The notes below the pieces were generated by a model. That model saw only the letters and a program-made list of their open reading frames with translations. It was not told where the DNA came from and made no database searches. This document shows positions 26,756 through 37,042 of a DNA stretch of 64,000 nt, piece by piece. The stretch is from NCBI GenBank assembly GCA_958296125.1, contig OY282444.1, forward strand, positions 5,092,247 through 5,156,246, in the 5' to 3' direction. This DNA comes from an uncultured Poribacteria bacterium (GTDB lineage Bacteria; Poribacteria; WGA-4E; PCPOR2b). The position numbers and the translations under genes were made by a program. Within the stretch, counting starts at the first letter, position 1; the number at the start of each line of letters is the position of its first letter.

Positions 26756-27751
26756 ATGGGGCTCAAATGGGGAGTGCTTGGCGCGGGAAGCGTTGCACAA
26801 CGTCGAGCTATCCCGGCGATAAATCAAGCAAAAGATGCGGAACTCCATGCGCTGCTCTCTAGGGATGCAGCACGGGCCAAGCGGCTCTCGACAGAGCATG
26901 GAGCACAGACGTATTACACAACGGTCGAGGCTCTCCTATCAGACGAAACATTGGATGCAATTTATATTTCAACCCCTGTGTATCTGCACTGCGAGCAGGT
27001 CATCGAAGCTGCCGAGCGAGGGTTCCATGTTCTCTGTGATAAACCGATGGCGATGAATGCGGAGGAGTGCCAACGGATGATCGATGCCTGCGAAGCAAAC
27101 GGTGCACATCTTCAAATCTGCTTTCTGTTCCGCTTCCACTCCTGTTTCCAAAAAATAAAAAGCTGGGTGGCGGAGGGCAGTTTGGGACAAATTGTCCAAG
27201 GACGGGTGCCGTTTCTGAAACCGTTTCCGATCCCGCCGGGGACTTGGCGCGGCAACCCAAATCAGGGTGGCGGCGGCTGCCTGATGGATCTTGGGGCACA
27301 CGGAGTCGATCTCTTACGCTATATCGTCGGAGAAGTGAGTCAGGTCAGTGCATTCTGCAACAATGCGCTCCACCGCTATGATGTCGAAGAGACCGGAATG
27401 ATCATGATGCGTTTTGAGAACGGGGCTCAGGGGTTCATCGACACCAGTTTCTCTGCTGCGGGCTGTGACCTTGTCATTGAGATATATGGAACAGATGGGT
27501 GGGTGTGGGTCTATAATGATGACGGTTGGAAGATTAAACGCTCCTCCAACGGCGAGTCTCAAATCATCAACTCTCAGTATGAAGACCTCTACCAAAGTCA
27601 ATTTGAGCATTTTGCGCGGTGTGTGGCTCAAGGGGAGCAACCAATCGTCACAGGGTTAGATGGGCTGCGCACCAATAGGATTCTTGCAGCTGCTTACAAA
27701 TCAGATCGGACGGGGCGAGCCGTTTCATGCCCCGCGGAATATCCAATTTAG
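26756..27751 (+). CDS. Gfo/Idh/MocA family oxidoreductase
   Basis: A 331-residue NAD(P)-dependent dehydrogenase. Rossmann loop GVLGAGSVAQRRAIPAI at the N-terminus, DKP variant of the EKP motif at Lys96 (CDKPMAMN), and GGGGCLMDLGAHGVDLLRY with the catalytic-region Asp/His. ATG 26756 is preferred over an upstream in-frame start because GAGGAGG stands five bases before it. It reduces or oxidises an unidentified sugar or polyol. It is one of three family members in the window, sharing little beyond the fold. It immediately precedes the groESL control region but is not part of that operon. Confidence 0.9.
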   Translation: MGLKWGVLGAGSVAQRRAIPAINQAKDAELHALLSRDAARAKRLSTEHGAQTYYTTVEALLSDETLDAIYISTPVYLHCEQVIEAAERGFHVLCDKPMAMNAEECQRMIDACEANGAHLQICFLFRFHSCFQKIKSWVAEGSLGQIVQGRVPFLKPFPIPPGTWRGNPNQGGGGCLMDLGAHGVDLLRYIVGEVSQVSAFCNNALHRYDVEETGMIMMRFENGAQGFIDTSFSAAGCDLVIEIYGTDGWVWVYNDDGWKIKRSSNGESQIINSQYEDLYQSQFEHFARCVAQGEQPIVTGLDGLRTNRILAAAYKSDRTGRAVSCPAEYPI

Positions 27752-27755
27752 AGGG

Positions 27756-27833
27756 TGACAAAATGACGCAGTAATGATAAAATGTATCCATAATGACATT
27801 TTGTCTCAGTTTTAAGTGTGTCAATATGTCATT
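27756..27833. promoter_or_regulatory. Three copies of an activator-like motif upstream of the groESL sigma-54 promoter
   Basis: GACAAAATG (27757-27765) and its exact inverse CATTTTGTC (27797-27805) are 31 bp apart. A third related copy, TGTCAATATGTCATT (27819-27833), lies closer to the promoter. On one strand all three follow ACATTTTGTC or ACATATTGAC. They fall about 55-130 bp upstream of the predicted start site, the usual place for enhancer-binding protein sites. The protein that binds them is not encoded nearby. Confidence 0.6.
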
Positions 27834-27862
27834 GGTAGGCGAATAATCCAGTAATAGCGGGG

Positions 27863-27878
27863 TGGCATATCTATTGCA
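27863..27878 (+). promoter_or_regulatory. Sigma-54 (RpoN) promoter of groESL
   Basis: TGGCATATCTATTGCA carries the invariant GG (27864-27865) and GC (27876-27877) separated by exactly 10 bp, and agrees with TGGCAC-N5-TTGCA elsewhere. The start site would be about 27889, leaving a 43-nt leader before groES. No CIRCE element was found. Sigma-54 promoters need an ATP-driven activator. Confidence 0.8.
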
Positions 27879-27931
27879 CACTGGTTGTATTGTTTCATTG
27901 ATTTTAACCTTAACGAAAAGGAGACTGAGAT

Positions 27932-28222
27932 ATGGCACTCACGCCGTTAGGCGATCGGATTTTAATCCGACGCACTGAAGAAGATGAGCAGACAACCAGT
28001 GGAGGGATTATCATCCCTGACACTGCCAAAGAGAAACCCCAAGAAGGGGAAGTTATCGCTGTTGGGAAAGGGCGCTTGCTTGACGATGGCGACCGGCAAC
28101 CCATTGATGTCGCAGTTGGAGACAAAATCCTGTTTGGGAAATACTCCGGCACTGAAGTGACGTATGAGAACGAAGAGTTGTTGATTCTACGCGAAGATGA
28201 CATCTTGGCAAAAATTGGCTAA
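27932..28222 (+). CDS. groS: Co-chaperonin GroES
   Basis: A 96-residue Hsp10 protein. [34 protein letters not shown] contains the mobile loop (the TSGGIIIP segment) that docks on Gro[19 protein letters not shown] and the C-terminal [10 protein letters not shown] complete the fold. It caps the GroEL ring and closes the folding chamber. AAAGGAG precedes the ATG. It lies 33 bp upstream of groEL in one operon driven by the sigma-54 promoter at 27863-27878. Confidence 0.97.
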   Translation: MALTPLGDRILIRRTEEDEQTTSGGIIIPDTAKEKPQEGEVIAVGKGRLLDDGDRQPIDVAVGDKILFGKYSGTEVTYENEELLILREDDILAKIG

Positions 28223-28231
28223 TTTTGGTAG

Positions 28232-29890
<1,659 letters not shown>

Positions 29891-29913
29891 GTGCCTGAAG
29901 TTATTGGCAGATA

Positions 29914-29950
29914 TGGAGGGTAAAGATTTTCCTTGCCCTCCATTTTTTTT
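29914..29950 (+). terminator. Intrinsic terminator of the groESL operon
   Basis: TGGAGGG (29914-29920) pairs with CCCTCCA (29936-29942), extendable by three pairs inward, and is followed directly by eight T residues (29943-29950). This is the clearest rho-independent terminator in the window. Confidence 0.9.
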
Positions 29951-30073
29951 CTCTTCCAATAAACCCCATCTTCTTTCCAACCGTTAGTAGTCGCACAATT
30001 TATTGTGTGCGCTACACTCCGATGTTACTGCCTATCCCGCGCTCCCTATCTCCTCCTGAGAAGGACTCAAGAC

Positions 30074-32854
30074 ATGCGCTTGTCATGGAATGAAATCCGT
30101 GCCCGCGCCGCCGCATTCGCTCAGGAATGGGCGGATGCAGGCTACGAAAAGGGGCAAACCCAACTTTTCTACCGCGATTTTTTCGCCATCTTTGATCTGC
30201 CCGTGCGCCGGGTTGCCGCGTTTGAGGAGCCCGTTAAACTGCTCGGCGATCGGCGCGGCTTTATTGACCTGTTCTGGAAAGGGGTGCTCCTCGTTGAGCA
30301 GAAAAGTATGGGGCGCAACTTAACACAAGCCAAAGCTCAAGCGTTCTCTTACTTCCCCGGTCTCAAGGACACTGACCTGCCGCGCTACCTCCTGTTGAGC
30401 GATTTCCAAACGTTTGAGTTATACGACCTTGACGAGGATGAAAACGTTGCCTTCCCCCTCGCTGAGCTGCCTCAACATATCGAAAAGTTTGGCTTCATCT
30501 CGGGTGTGCAGAAGCGATCCTTCAGGGATCAAGATCCGGTCAATATCGAAGCCTCCGAGCGCGTTGGGGAACTCCACGACGCGCTGGCTGACTCCGGCTA
30601 TACGGGTCATGATCTGGAACAATTCTTGGTCCGCATCGTCTTCTGCTTCTTCGCCGACGACACCGGCATCTTTGAGCCACGCGACATTTTTCTCGATCTG
30701 CTAGAGAACCGGACGCGGGACGATGGATCGGATCTCGGGGGGTGGCTAGCGCAACTGTTTCAAGTGCTCAACACGCCGGTAGACTGTCGCTCCAGAAACC
30801 TTGACGGAGACCTCGCCCGCTTCCCCTATGTCAACGGTGCCCTATTCCGCGAACCCTTGCTCATCCCGTCATTCGATTCCAAAATGCGTCAGCGGCTGAT
30901 TGATGCTTGTCATTTTAATTGGTCGGACATCTCCCCAGCAATCTTTGGATCGCTCTTTCAGTCAGTGATGGACAAGGAGGAACGCCGCGCCCAAGGCGCA
31001 CACTACACCACCGAAAAGAACATCCTCAAGGTAATTGAACCGCTTTTCCTCGACGAGTTGCGTGCCGAATTCCGACATATCCGAAACCGTCGGGACAACC
31101 GTCGCCTCCCCGAACTAATCTCTTTTCAGCAGCGACTCGGTCGGTTGCGCTTTTTTGATCCGGCGTGCGGCTGCGGCAACTTCCTGATTATTGCCTACCG
31201 TGAGTTGCGAGCGTTGGAAATAGAGGTGTTAAAAGAGATTCGTCCGCATGGTCAACTTGACATGCTCGCACAGTCGCTGTCGGTGGTCGATGTGGATGGA
31301 TTCTATGGGATTGAGTTGGGGGAGTTTCCCGCGCATATCGCCGAGGTTGCCCTGTGGATGATGGACCACATCATGAACAACCGCCTGAGTTTGGAGTTTG
31401 GACAAATCTATGCGCGCATCCCGTTGGAGAAGTCGCCGCATATCAGGCACGGTGATGCGCTGGAAATTGATTGGACGGGGCTGCTACCGCCGAAGGAATG
31501 TTCCTACGTGCTCGGCAATCCGCCGTTTGTGGGGGCGAAGCTCCAATCGCCACAGCAGCGCGAACAGGTGCGAAACATCGCCGCACTGGGCAAAAGCGGC
31601 GGCACTCTTGACTATGTGACCGCGTGGTTTATCAAGGCGGGTGAATATATCCAACAGAGCGAGACGCAGCTCGGCTTTGTGGCAACCAATTCCATCACCC
31701 AAGGCGAACAGGTGGCGCAGCTGTGGCCCCTTCTGTTTGATCGTTGCAAGCTGGACATCGCCTTTGCCCACCGCACCTTCGCTTGGGGTTCGGATGCCCG
31801 CGGCATGGCGCATGTCCACGTCGTCATTATCGGATTGGCAAAACGGGGTGCCGCCCCGCGGGAGAAACGGTTGTTTTCCTACGATAGCCCCAAGGGTGAA
31901 CCACACGAAAGCCTGCACACCGCCCTCTCACCCTACCTGTTTGATGCCAGCGGACTGACTGATTCACGGATTGTCGTCAGGGAGGAATCTCGGCAGATCA
32001 ATGGACTGCCGAAGCTAATCGGCGGCTCTATGCCCATTGATGGAGGACACTACATTTTCAAAGCCGAAGAACGCGCTGCGTTTTTGCAAGAGGAGCCCAA
32101 TGCCGAACCGTATCTGCGGCCCTTTGTGGGAAGTCGTGAATTTCTACAGGGGGGAGAACGCTGGATACTACGCTTGGCCGACGTGCCGCCCCAAGTGCTG
32201 AGGACCCTGCCGAAGGTTCGTGAGCGTATTGCCGCTGTCCGCGCCTATCGGTTGGCGAGCAAGAGCAAATCCACCCAAGCACTTGCTGAGACACCGACGC
32301 TTTACCACGTCAACGTCCTTCCAGATGCGCCGTTTCTAGTTATACCGGAAGTGAGTTCTGCACGGCGGGAATATGTGCCGATTGGCTGGTTGGAGCCGCC
32401 GGTGATTCCGAGCAATAAGGTGCGCGTACTACCAAACGCCACACTTTGGCAGTTTGGACTTCTTACATCTACAATGCACATGGCATGGGTTAGGAATATT
32501 GGTGGGCGACTCAAAAGCGACTTTTCATACGGAATTGGCATTATTTACAACACCTTCCCGATGCCTCCTGTCCCTGCGGAACGATTGCAACGTCTCGAAC
32601 CTTACGCCGATGCCGTCCTCGCCGCTCGCGCTGCACATCCCGACGCGACCTTGGCTGACCTCTACGACCCCGATCTGATGCCGGTAGCTCTCCGTAGAGC
32701 ACACCGCGCCTTGGACGGTGCCGTTGATAAGCTTTACCGGCGTTCGCCATTTTCATCAGACCGTGAGCGGGTTGAGCACCTGCTCAGTTTGTATGAAAAG
32801 ATGATGGTGCCGTTGGCGGCGGGTGCTACACCGCGGCGGCGACGGAGGGGATAG
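30074..32854 (+). CDS. MmeI-like single-chain restriction-modification enzyme (Type IIL/IIG)
   Basis: A 926-residue protein, close to the 919 residues of MmeI. The N-terminal nuclease has Asp65, nine residues, then Glu75-Gln-Lys77 (VEQKS), the exact D-X9-ExK spacing of MmeI. A helical spacer (to about 330) leads to the DNA-adenine methyltransferase: motif I FFDPACGCGNF (Asp362), motif IV GNPPF (482-485). A target-recognition region and a C-terminal helical part follow. It should both methylate and cut at one recognition site with no separate methylase. ATG 30074 is chosen because the frame upstream lacks family sequence and AGAAGGA lies before it. No other restriction gene is adjacent. Both catalytic centres look intact. 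Confidence 0.9.
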   Translation: MRLSWNEIRARAAAFAQEWADAGYEKGQTQLFYRDFFAIFDLPVRRVAAFEEPVKLLGDRRGFIDLFWKGVLLVEQKSMGRNLTQAKAQAFSYFPGLKDTDLPRYLLLSDFQTFELYDLDEDENVAFPLAELPQHIEKFGFISGVQKRSFRDQDPVNIEASERVGELHDALADSGYTGHDLEQFLVRIVFCFFADDTGIFEPRDIFLDLLENRTRDDGSDLGGWLAQLFQVLNTPVDCRSRNLDGDLARFPYVNGALFREPLLIPSFDSKMRQRLIDACHFNWSDISPAIFGSLFQSVMDKEERRAQGAHYTTEKNILKVIEPLFLDELRAEFRHIRNRRDNRRLPELISFQQRLGRLRFFDPACGCGNFLIIAYRELRALEIEVLKEIRPHGQLDMLAQSLSVVDVDGFYGIELGEFPAHIAEVALWMMDHIMNNRLSLEFGQIYARIPLEKSPHIRHGDALEIDWTGLLPPKECSYVLGNPPFVGAKLQSPQQREQVRNIAALGKSGGTLDYVTAWFIKAGEYIQQSETQLGFVATNSITQGEQVAQLWPLLFDRCKLDIAFAHRTFAWGSDARGMAHVHVVIIGLAKRGAAPREKRLFSYDSPKGEPHESLHTALSPYLFDASGLTDSRIVVREESRQINGLPKLIGGSMPIDGGHYIFKAEERAAFLQEEPNAEPYLRPFVGSREFLQGGERWILRLADVPPQVLRTLPKVRERIAAVRAYRLASKSKSTQALAETPTLYHVNVLPDAPFLVIPEVSSARREYVPIGWLEPPVIPSNKVRVLPNATLWQFGLLTSTMHMAWVRNIGGRLKSDFSYGIGIIYNTFPMPPVPAERLQRLEPYADAVLAARAAHPDATLADLYDPDLMPVALRRAHRALDGAVDKLYRRSPFSSDRERVEHLLSLYEKMMVPLAAGATPRRRRRG

Positions 32855-32943
32855 TGGAGAAAACTGCGTCACCCATAAATTGGGATTTCACTACACTTAA
32901 AAGGCCCTTTTTAATTTCACCCTTTTCTTTAGGAGGTAAGAAA

Positions 32944-33309
32944 ATGAGATTTTTACTGATCCTTGCTTTACTATTTCTGTCTGCTTGCAGCCTGGAAGAT
33001 ACACTGTTAACGCTTGATCGCGACGAGGAGCATATTGAAATTATCACGATTGGTCCCTACACCGAGCGGTGTCATGATGCACATCTTGAACGGGATTGTT
33101 TGGTGGAATACAATGAAGACTCAGGTCGCTGGGAATTTTTCTACGAATCTATTCAGGGCTTTGATTTTGAACTGGGATTTATTTACACGCTTGAGGTTCG
33201 ATTGGAAGACCGTGGCACGGAAATACAGGATGTGGGGCGATATGCCTATCATCTTGTTAAGGTAATCGAGAAGAAGAAAGCCTCCGATGATTTTAGTTAC
33301 GGTTGGTAG
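32944..33309 (+). CDS. Small lipoprotein with DUF4377-like domain
   Basis: A 121-residue protein. The N-terminal signal RFLLILALLFLSAC ends in a lipobox (LSAC), so the mature chain is lipid-anchored on Cys. The remainder, with TIGPYTERCHDAHLERDCLV, WEFFYESIQGFDFELGFIYTL and a short C-terminal Tyr/Leu strand, follows the DUF4377 pattern, which has two Cys, an IxGFxxxxGxxY core and unknown function. A longer in-frame reading begins at the stop of the restriction gene, but ATG 32944 has AGGAGGTAAG upstream and starts the signal peptide directly. It sits between two nuclease genes, though a functional link is not shown. Confidence 0.8.
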   Translation: MRFLLILALLFLSACSLEDTLLTLDRDEEHIEIITIGPYTERCHDAHLERDCLVEYNEDSGRWEFFYESIQGFDFELGFIYTLEVRLEDRGTEIQDVGRYAYHLVKVIEKKKASDDFSYGW

Positions 33310-33420
33310 CCGCGCGGAGTAGATTACCCGACTTAAACCCGAACAAGAGATCGAGGAAACTACAGGAAAGCTATATGTCCTTGGAAACCCAACGTTATTA
33401 AATCTTAGTGGAGTGTAATA

Positions 33421-34893
33421 ATGATAGATTATCTTACAAAATCAAAGTACTTGAACGGACTACAGTGTCATAAACGCCTCTGGTATGAAAAGAATCATCC
33501 GGAGAGATCGACAGCTACTTCCAGATCGCAACAACGAATTCTTGATCAGAGTAGAGAGGTGGGGAACCTCGCTCGGGATTATTTCCCAAGGGGCGAGCGG
33601 ATTGAGGCAACAGGGCCCGTCGAAGCTGTAGAGCAAACCCAAGATGCCATAAGACGTGGCATTCCGTATATATTTGAAGCCTCTTTTATTTTTAATGATA
33701 TTTGGGTGCGATGTGACATTCTTCAGAAAGATTCAGACTCGTGGAAAATCATTGAAGTTAAGTCATCAACCAAAGTCCGAGAGGAGAAGTATCATCTACA
33801 TGACCTAGCTATCCAAAAGCATGTCTTAACTGGACAAGGCGCGTCCATCTCTGGAACACAGTTGATGCTTATAAATAATAAAGAGTGCGTATATCCAGAT
33901 CTCTCTAATTTGTTTACCATTGAGGACGTAACAAATCAAGTGGATCGGTTAATGGGCGATGTTCCTAACAATATACAGACATTCAAAAACATACTTGGCG
34001 AAAGTGCTGAACCGCCGGTCTTGATTGGTGAGCATTGCGAAAAGCCCAATCGCTGCCCATTTAAGGAGCATTGTTGGGAATACGTTCCTGAGCTTTCAAT
34101 TTTCACCATTCCGCGACTGAGTTGGAATAAAAAGGACGAGTTGGTAGAAAAGGGGATACTTAGTTTGCACGATCTCCCTGACGATTACTCACTGACTGAA
34201 AAACAGCGCGCTTACGTTGATATGGTTCTGAATGATAAGTCAGAGAATGATAAACCAGAGATTGATGTTGAGGGAATCAAACAGAAATTATCAACTTTAG
34301 AATACCCTATCCACTTCTTTGATTTTGAAACCGACAACCCTGCGATTCCGAGGTTTGAGGGATTAAGTCCATACCAGCAATTTCCATTTCAGTATAGTTG
34401 TCATATACTACAATCCAATGGCGAGGTTACGCATCACGAATACTTGCACACCGATACAACCGATCCAAGATTACCTGTAGCGGAATCTTTGCTTAAACAT
34501 ATTTCTGATGTCGGTTCGGTGGTTGTTTACTCGGCTTCTTTTGAACGCCGGATACTTCAGGACTTGGCTCAATTTTTTCCCAAGCATTCTGCAGCACTTC
34601 AATCAATTATTTCCAGACTTTGGGATCAGATATTGATATTCAGGAACCACTATAAACATCCGGGGTTTCTCGGTTCTGCTTCCATCAAAAATGTCCTTCC
34701 GATTTTGGTGCCTTGTCTTTCCTACGAAGAGTTAGACATCCATGAGGGTGGTGATGCTCAAGCTGTCTGGGATTTAATGATTAGGACCACAAATGAAAGA
34801 GAAAGAAGCAATATGATTAACCACTTGAGAGAATATTGCGAGATGGATACGCGTGCTATGGTTGAGATCCACAAAGCGTTGCTTCGACTGTAG
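33421..34893 (+). CDS. DUF2779-type protein: Cas4-like nuclease fused to a DEDD exonuclease-like domain
   Basis: A 490-residue two-domain protein. The N-terminal half is a RecB/Cas4-type PD-(D/E)xK nuclease: Asp99 (CDIL) and Glu112-Val-Lys114 (IEVKSST), with Cys16 and a Cys206/Cys212/Cys218 trio placed to hold a 4Fe-4S cluster. The C-terminal half resembles a DnaQ/RNase-T exonuclease: DFET (Asp301, Glu303), YSASFERRIL with Glu375, Asp402 and YCEMDT (Asp476). This matches DUF2779, whose job is unknown; DNA end processing is likely. GGAG precedes the ATG. Codon use is more A/T-rich than in the restriction gene nearby, which hints at separate acquisition. Confidence 0.85.
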   Translation: MIDYLTKSKYLNGLQCHKRLWYEKNHPERSTATSRSQQRILDQSREVGNLARDYFPRGERIEATGPVEAVEQTQDAIRRGIPYIFEASFIFNDIWVRCDILQKDSDSWKIIEVKSSTKVREEKYHLHDLAIQKHVLTGQGASISGTQLMLINNKECVYPDLSNLFTIEDVTNQVDRLMGDVPNNIQTFKNILGESAEPPVLIGEHCEKPNRCPFKEHCWEYVPELSIFTIPRLSWNKKDELVEKGILSLHDLPDDYSLTEKQRAYVDMVLNDKSENDKPEIDVEGIKQKLSTLEYPIHFFDFETDNPAIPRFEGLSPYQQFPFQYSCHILQSNGEVTHHEYLHTDTTDPRLPVAESLLKHISDVGSVVVYSASFERRILQDLAQFFPKHSAALQSIISRLWDQILIFRNHYKHPGFLGSASIKNVLPILVPCLSYEELDIHEGGDAQAVWDLMIRTTNERERSNMINHLREYCEMDTRAMVEIHKALLRL

Positions 34894-34996
34894 ATTCGAT
34901 TGTGGTCAAAGATCGATGAACGGTGCTTAACCTTTGGATTTAGGAATTCGGGTCGCTGGTATGCTGGACACATGCTGCCCCGCTGAGGCTTTGAAA

Positions 34997-35016
34997 GTCG
35001 AGCTAGGAAGCTCGAC
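34997..35016. repeat. Perfect intergenic hairpin (GTCGAGCT type)
   Basis: GTCGAGCT and AGCTCGAC flank a four-base loop AGGA, an 8-bp perfect stem. It lies between the convergent DUF2779 and Gfo/Idh genes and has no T-run on either side, so it is more likely a short dispersed palindrome than a classical terminator. Confidence 0.55.
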
Positions 35017-35086
35017 CTACAAATTGTGGAGACGGAAAACCGATGGATTTTCAATAACTGGCAACTTGCGTTAGAATACCCACCAA

Positions 35087-36169
35087 TTACCCCATTCGGA
35101 GGCTTCGGTCCTCCAGCGGCAGATCGATTCGGACATTGCCGCGGCGATGGGATTCACGTAGCGCAATAGCAATCTCTAACGCCTCCCTGCCAAATTCGCC
35201 CGGACAGATTCGCTCCTCTCCAACTTCAAGGGATCTGCAAACACCTTCGATCGCGTCCACCATTGAACTCCGCGGATACCAAGGGTTGGGAAACTGACAT
35301 CGGATGGGGCCACCCGTCTCTGGGTGGGTGCTCCACAGCTCAAACTGGGCGTGAGCGTTGCGTGAAACGATGCGTCCTTTGTCACCGATAAATTCGAGCG
35401 TCCATGTCTCCCCAGAAGTTTCGGATTGGGTATTCATGACAGCGCGGACATCGTTCTCATAGACGATATATCCCGATCCTGAGAGGTCATTATCTCCCGT
35501 CGCTCTTTCTTCGCTGTCCATCACGCCAAAGACCCACTTTGCCGGGGCACCGGCAAATAGGCGAAAGAGCGCGAGCGTATGGCTATGCAGATTGGAGAGA
35601 CTAGCTGGGCTGTGACAGATCATCGATCTCAAATTACCGATGGCACCGTCAGCGATTGATTGGCGCGCGTTTGTGTACCAGTTATACCAGTTGAGGTGAC
35701 ATGCAATAGCGAGGATAGTCCCGTGCTTGTGGCAGGCATCAATCATTGCATCTGCTTCCGCAAGGGTGCGGCACATCGGTTTCGTGGCATAAATCGCCTT
35801 GACACCCGCCTCCGCTAAACCGATAGTAACCTCCGCACGGGGTTCGGGACGGGTTGTTAAGCAGACAATGTCTGGCTGTTCCCGCTCCACCATCTCTCGA
35901 TAGTCGGTGTAAAGGGCTTCAACACCCCAACGCCGTTTGAAGTCATCCAGCTTTGCTTGATCCACATCGGCGGCAGCGACTAGGGCCACTCCCCGCGCCT
36001 CAATCATTGCCGGGGCATGAGCCCAGGGCCATGGGTAGTGTGGCATTCCGATATGTTCATCGTCGATCGTGCTGCCCATTCTGCCACATCCGACAACTGC
36101 ACCGCGATAGGTGCGTTTGGGTTTGCTCTCGTGAACGACGCGAAATGCTTCGCCTTTGGGTTCAGCCAT
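35087..36169 (-). CDS. Gfo/Idh/MocA family oxidoreductase
   Basis: A 360-residue member with an N-terminal tail of about 20 residues before the Rossmann loop GAVVGCGRMGSTIDDE. The EKP-type motif is TKP at Lys130 (ATKPMCRTLAEADAM). HLNWYNWYTNARQSI and the C-terminal beta sheet complete the fold. GAAAGGAAA precedes the ATG. It may oxidise a sugar or amino sugar; no diagnostic residue tells which. pspA lies upstream on the same strand 104 bp away, but the two have no obvious shared role. Confidence 0.9.
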   Translation of the reverse strand: MAEPKGEAFRVVHESKPKRTYRGAVVGCGRMGSTIDDEHIGMPHYPWPWAHAPAMIEARGVALVAAADVDQAKLDDFKRRWGVEALYTDYREMVEREQPDIVCLTTRPEPRAEVTIGLAEAGVKAIYATKPMCRTLAEADAMIDACHKHGTILAIACHLNWYNWYTNARQSIADGAIGNLRSMICHSPASLSNLHSHTLALFRLFAGAPAKWVFGVMDSEERATGDNDLSGSGYIVYENDVRAVMNTQSETSGETWTLEFIGDKGRIVSRNAHAQFELWSTHPETGGPIRCQFPNPWYPRSSMVDAIEGVCRSLEVGEERICPGEFGREALEIAIALRESHRRGNVRIDLPLEDRSLRMG

Positions 36170-36272
36170 GAGTTTTTCCTTTCGGTATCAGTTGTGGAAA
36201 TCGGTGCGTGAAGCGCGAAACCAAAACGCAGGGTAACCGTTTTTTTACCTTTCACGCTTCACCCTTCACCCT

Positions 36273-36962
36273 TTACGCCTTATCTGAATCGGTGCCGTTT
36301 CCAAGTTTTGCTTTCAGTGCGACAAGGTCATCGTCAACGCTGTCTTTCGTCTCTAACGCTGCGAACTCATCTTCGAGAGAATCCTTCTCAAAATCAGCCA
36401 TTTCCGCGGCGGCATCCGCCCGTGCTTCCATATCACCGACCTTCTGCTCCATCCGATCGAAGGTGTCAAAGGCACTGCTATCTTTCATACCTGCCATCGT
36501 TTCATGGATCTGCTTTTGCGCTTTAGCTCGCCTCTGACGTGCAATCAGCAGATTCTTCTTACGACCGGCTTCCCCAATCTTTAGTTCCAGGGCTCTCAAA
36601 TGTTCCTTGAGTTGGTCAACAGCCTGTCGCTGTTTGTCCCACTGGATTTTGTATTCATCCGCGAGTTGTTGAGCCTCATTTCGCCGTGCTAGGGCTTCTC
36701 GCGCCAAGTCATCGCGTTCCTTCTGAACGGCGATGGTCGCTTTCTCTTCCCACTGCTTGGCTTGTCCGGCGGTTTCCTGATACTGTCTCTGAAGACGCTT
36801 TTCATCGGCAATCGCGGCAGCAACCTTCCGTTTCGTATCAACAAGCTGCTCGTTCATTTCAATGATAACTTGATTGAGAACCTTTTCCGGATCTTCCGCT
36901 TTGGTTAGCGCGTCATTCACATTGGCTTTGAAGACTGTGGAGATTCGACTGAAGACACTCAT
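36273..36962 (-). CDS. pspA: Phage-shock-protein A / IM30 family membrane-stress protein
   Basis: A 229-residue, almost wholly alpha-helical protein. The N-terminal amphipathic helix (SVFSRISTVFKANVNDAL) binds stressed membrane lipid, EDPEKVLNQVIIEMNEQL is the family signature, and long coiled coils follow. The acidic tail EDEFAALETKDSVDDDLVALKAKLG is common in bacterial homologues. It polymerises on the inner membrane to limit proton leakage. ATG 36960-36962 is chosen because GGAGGG precedes it; a frame open seven codons upstream is not needed. A sigma-54 promoter lies about 80 bp upstream, as for E. coli psp, but no pspF-like activator gene is nearby. Confidence 0.93.
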   Translation of the reverse strand: MSVFSRISTVFKANVNDALTKAEDPEKVLNQVIIEMNEQLVDTKRKVAAAIADEKRLQRQYQETAGQAKQWEEKATIAVQKERDDLAREALARRNEAQQLADEYKIQWDKQRQAVDQLKEHLRALELKIGEAGRKKNLLIARQRRAKAQKQIHETMAGMKDSSAFDTFDRMEQKVGDMEARADAAAEMADFEKDSLEDEFAALETKDSVDDDLVALKAKLGNGTDSDKA

Positions 36963-37042
36963 TTTAATATCCCTCCGTATCACATAGACTGCGGTTTAAG
37001 TTGATTGAACCGTTGATCGGTTCGTGAAATCGCTTTCGATGA

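Noticed and set aside
27752..27931. CIRCE (HrcA) operator before groESL
   Set aside because: No TTAGCACTC-N9-GAGTGCTAA or near variant is present; the inverted repeats there have a different sequence and a 31-bp spacer.
33301..34893. CRISPR locus next to the Cas4-like domain
   Set aside because: No regularly spaced direct repeats and no other cas genes are present; the Cas4-like domain belongs to a DUF2779 fusion.
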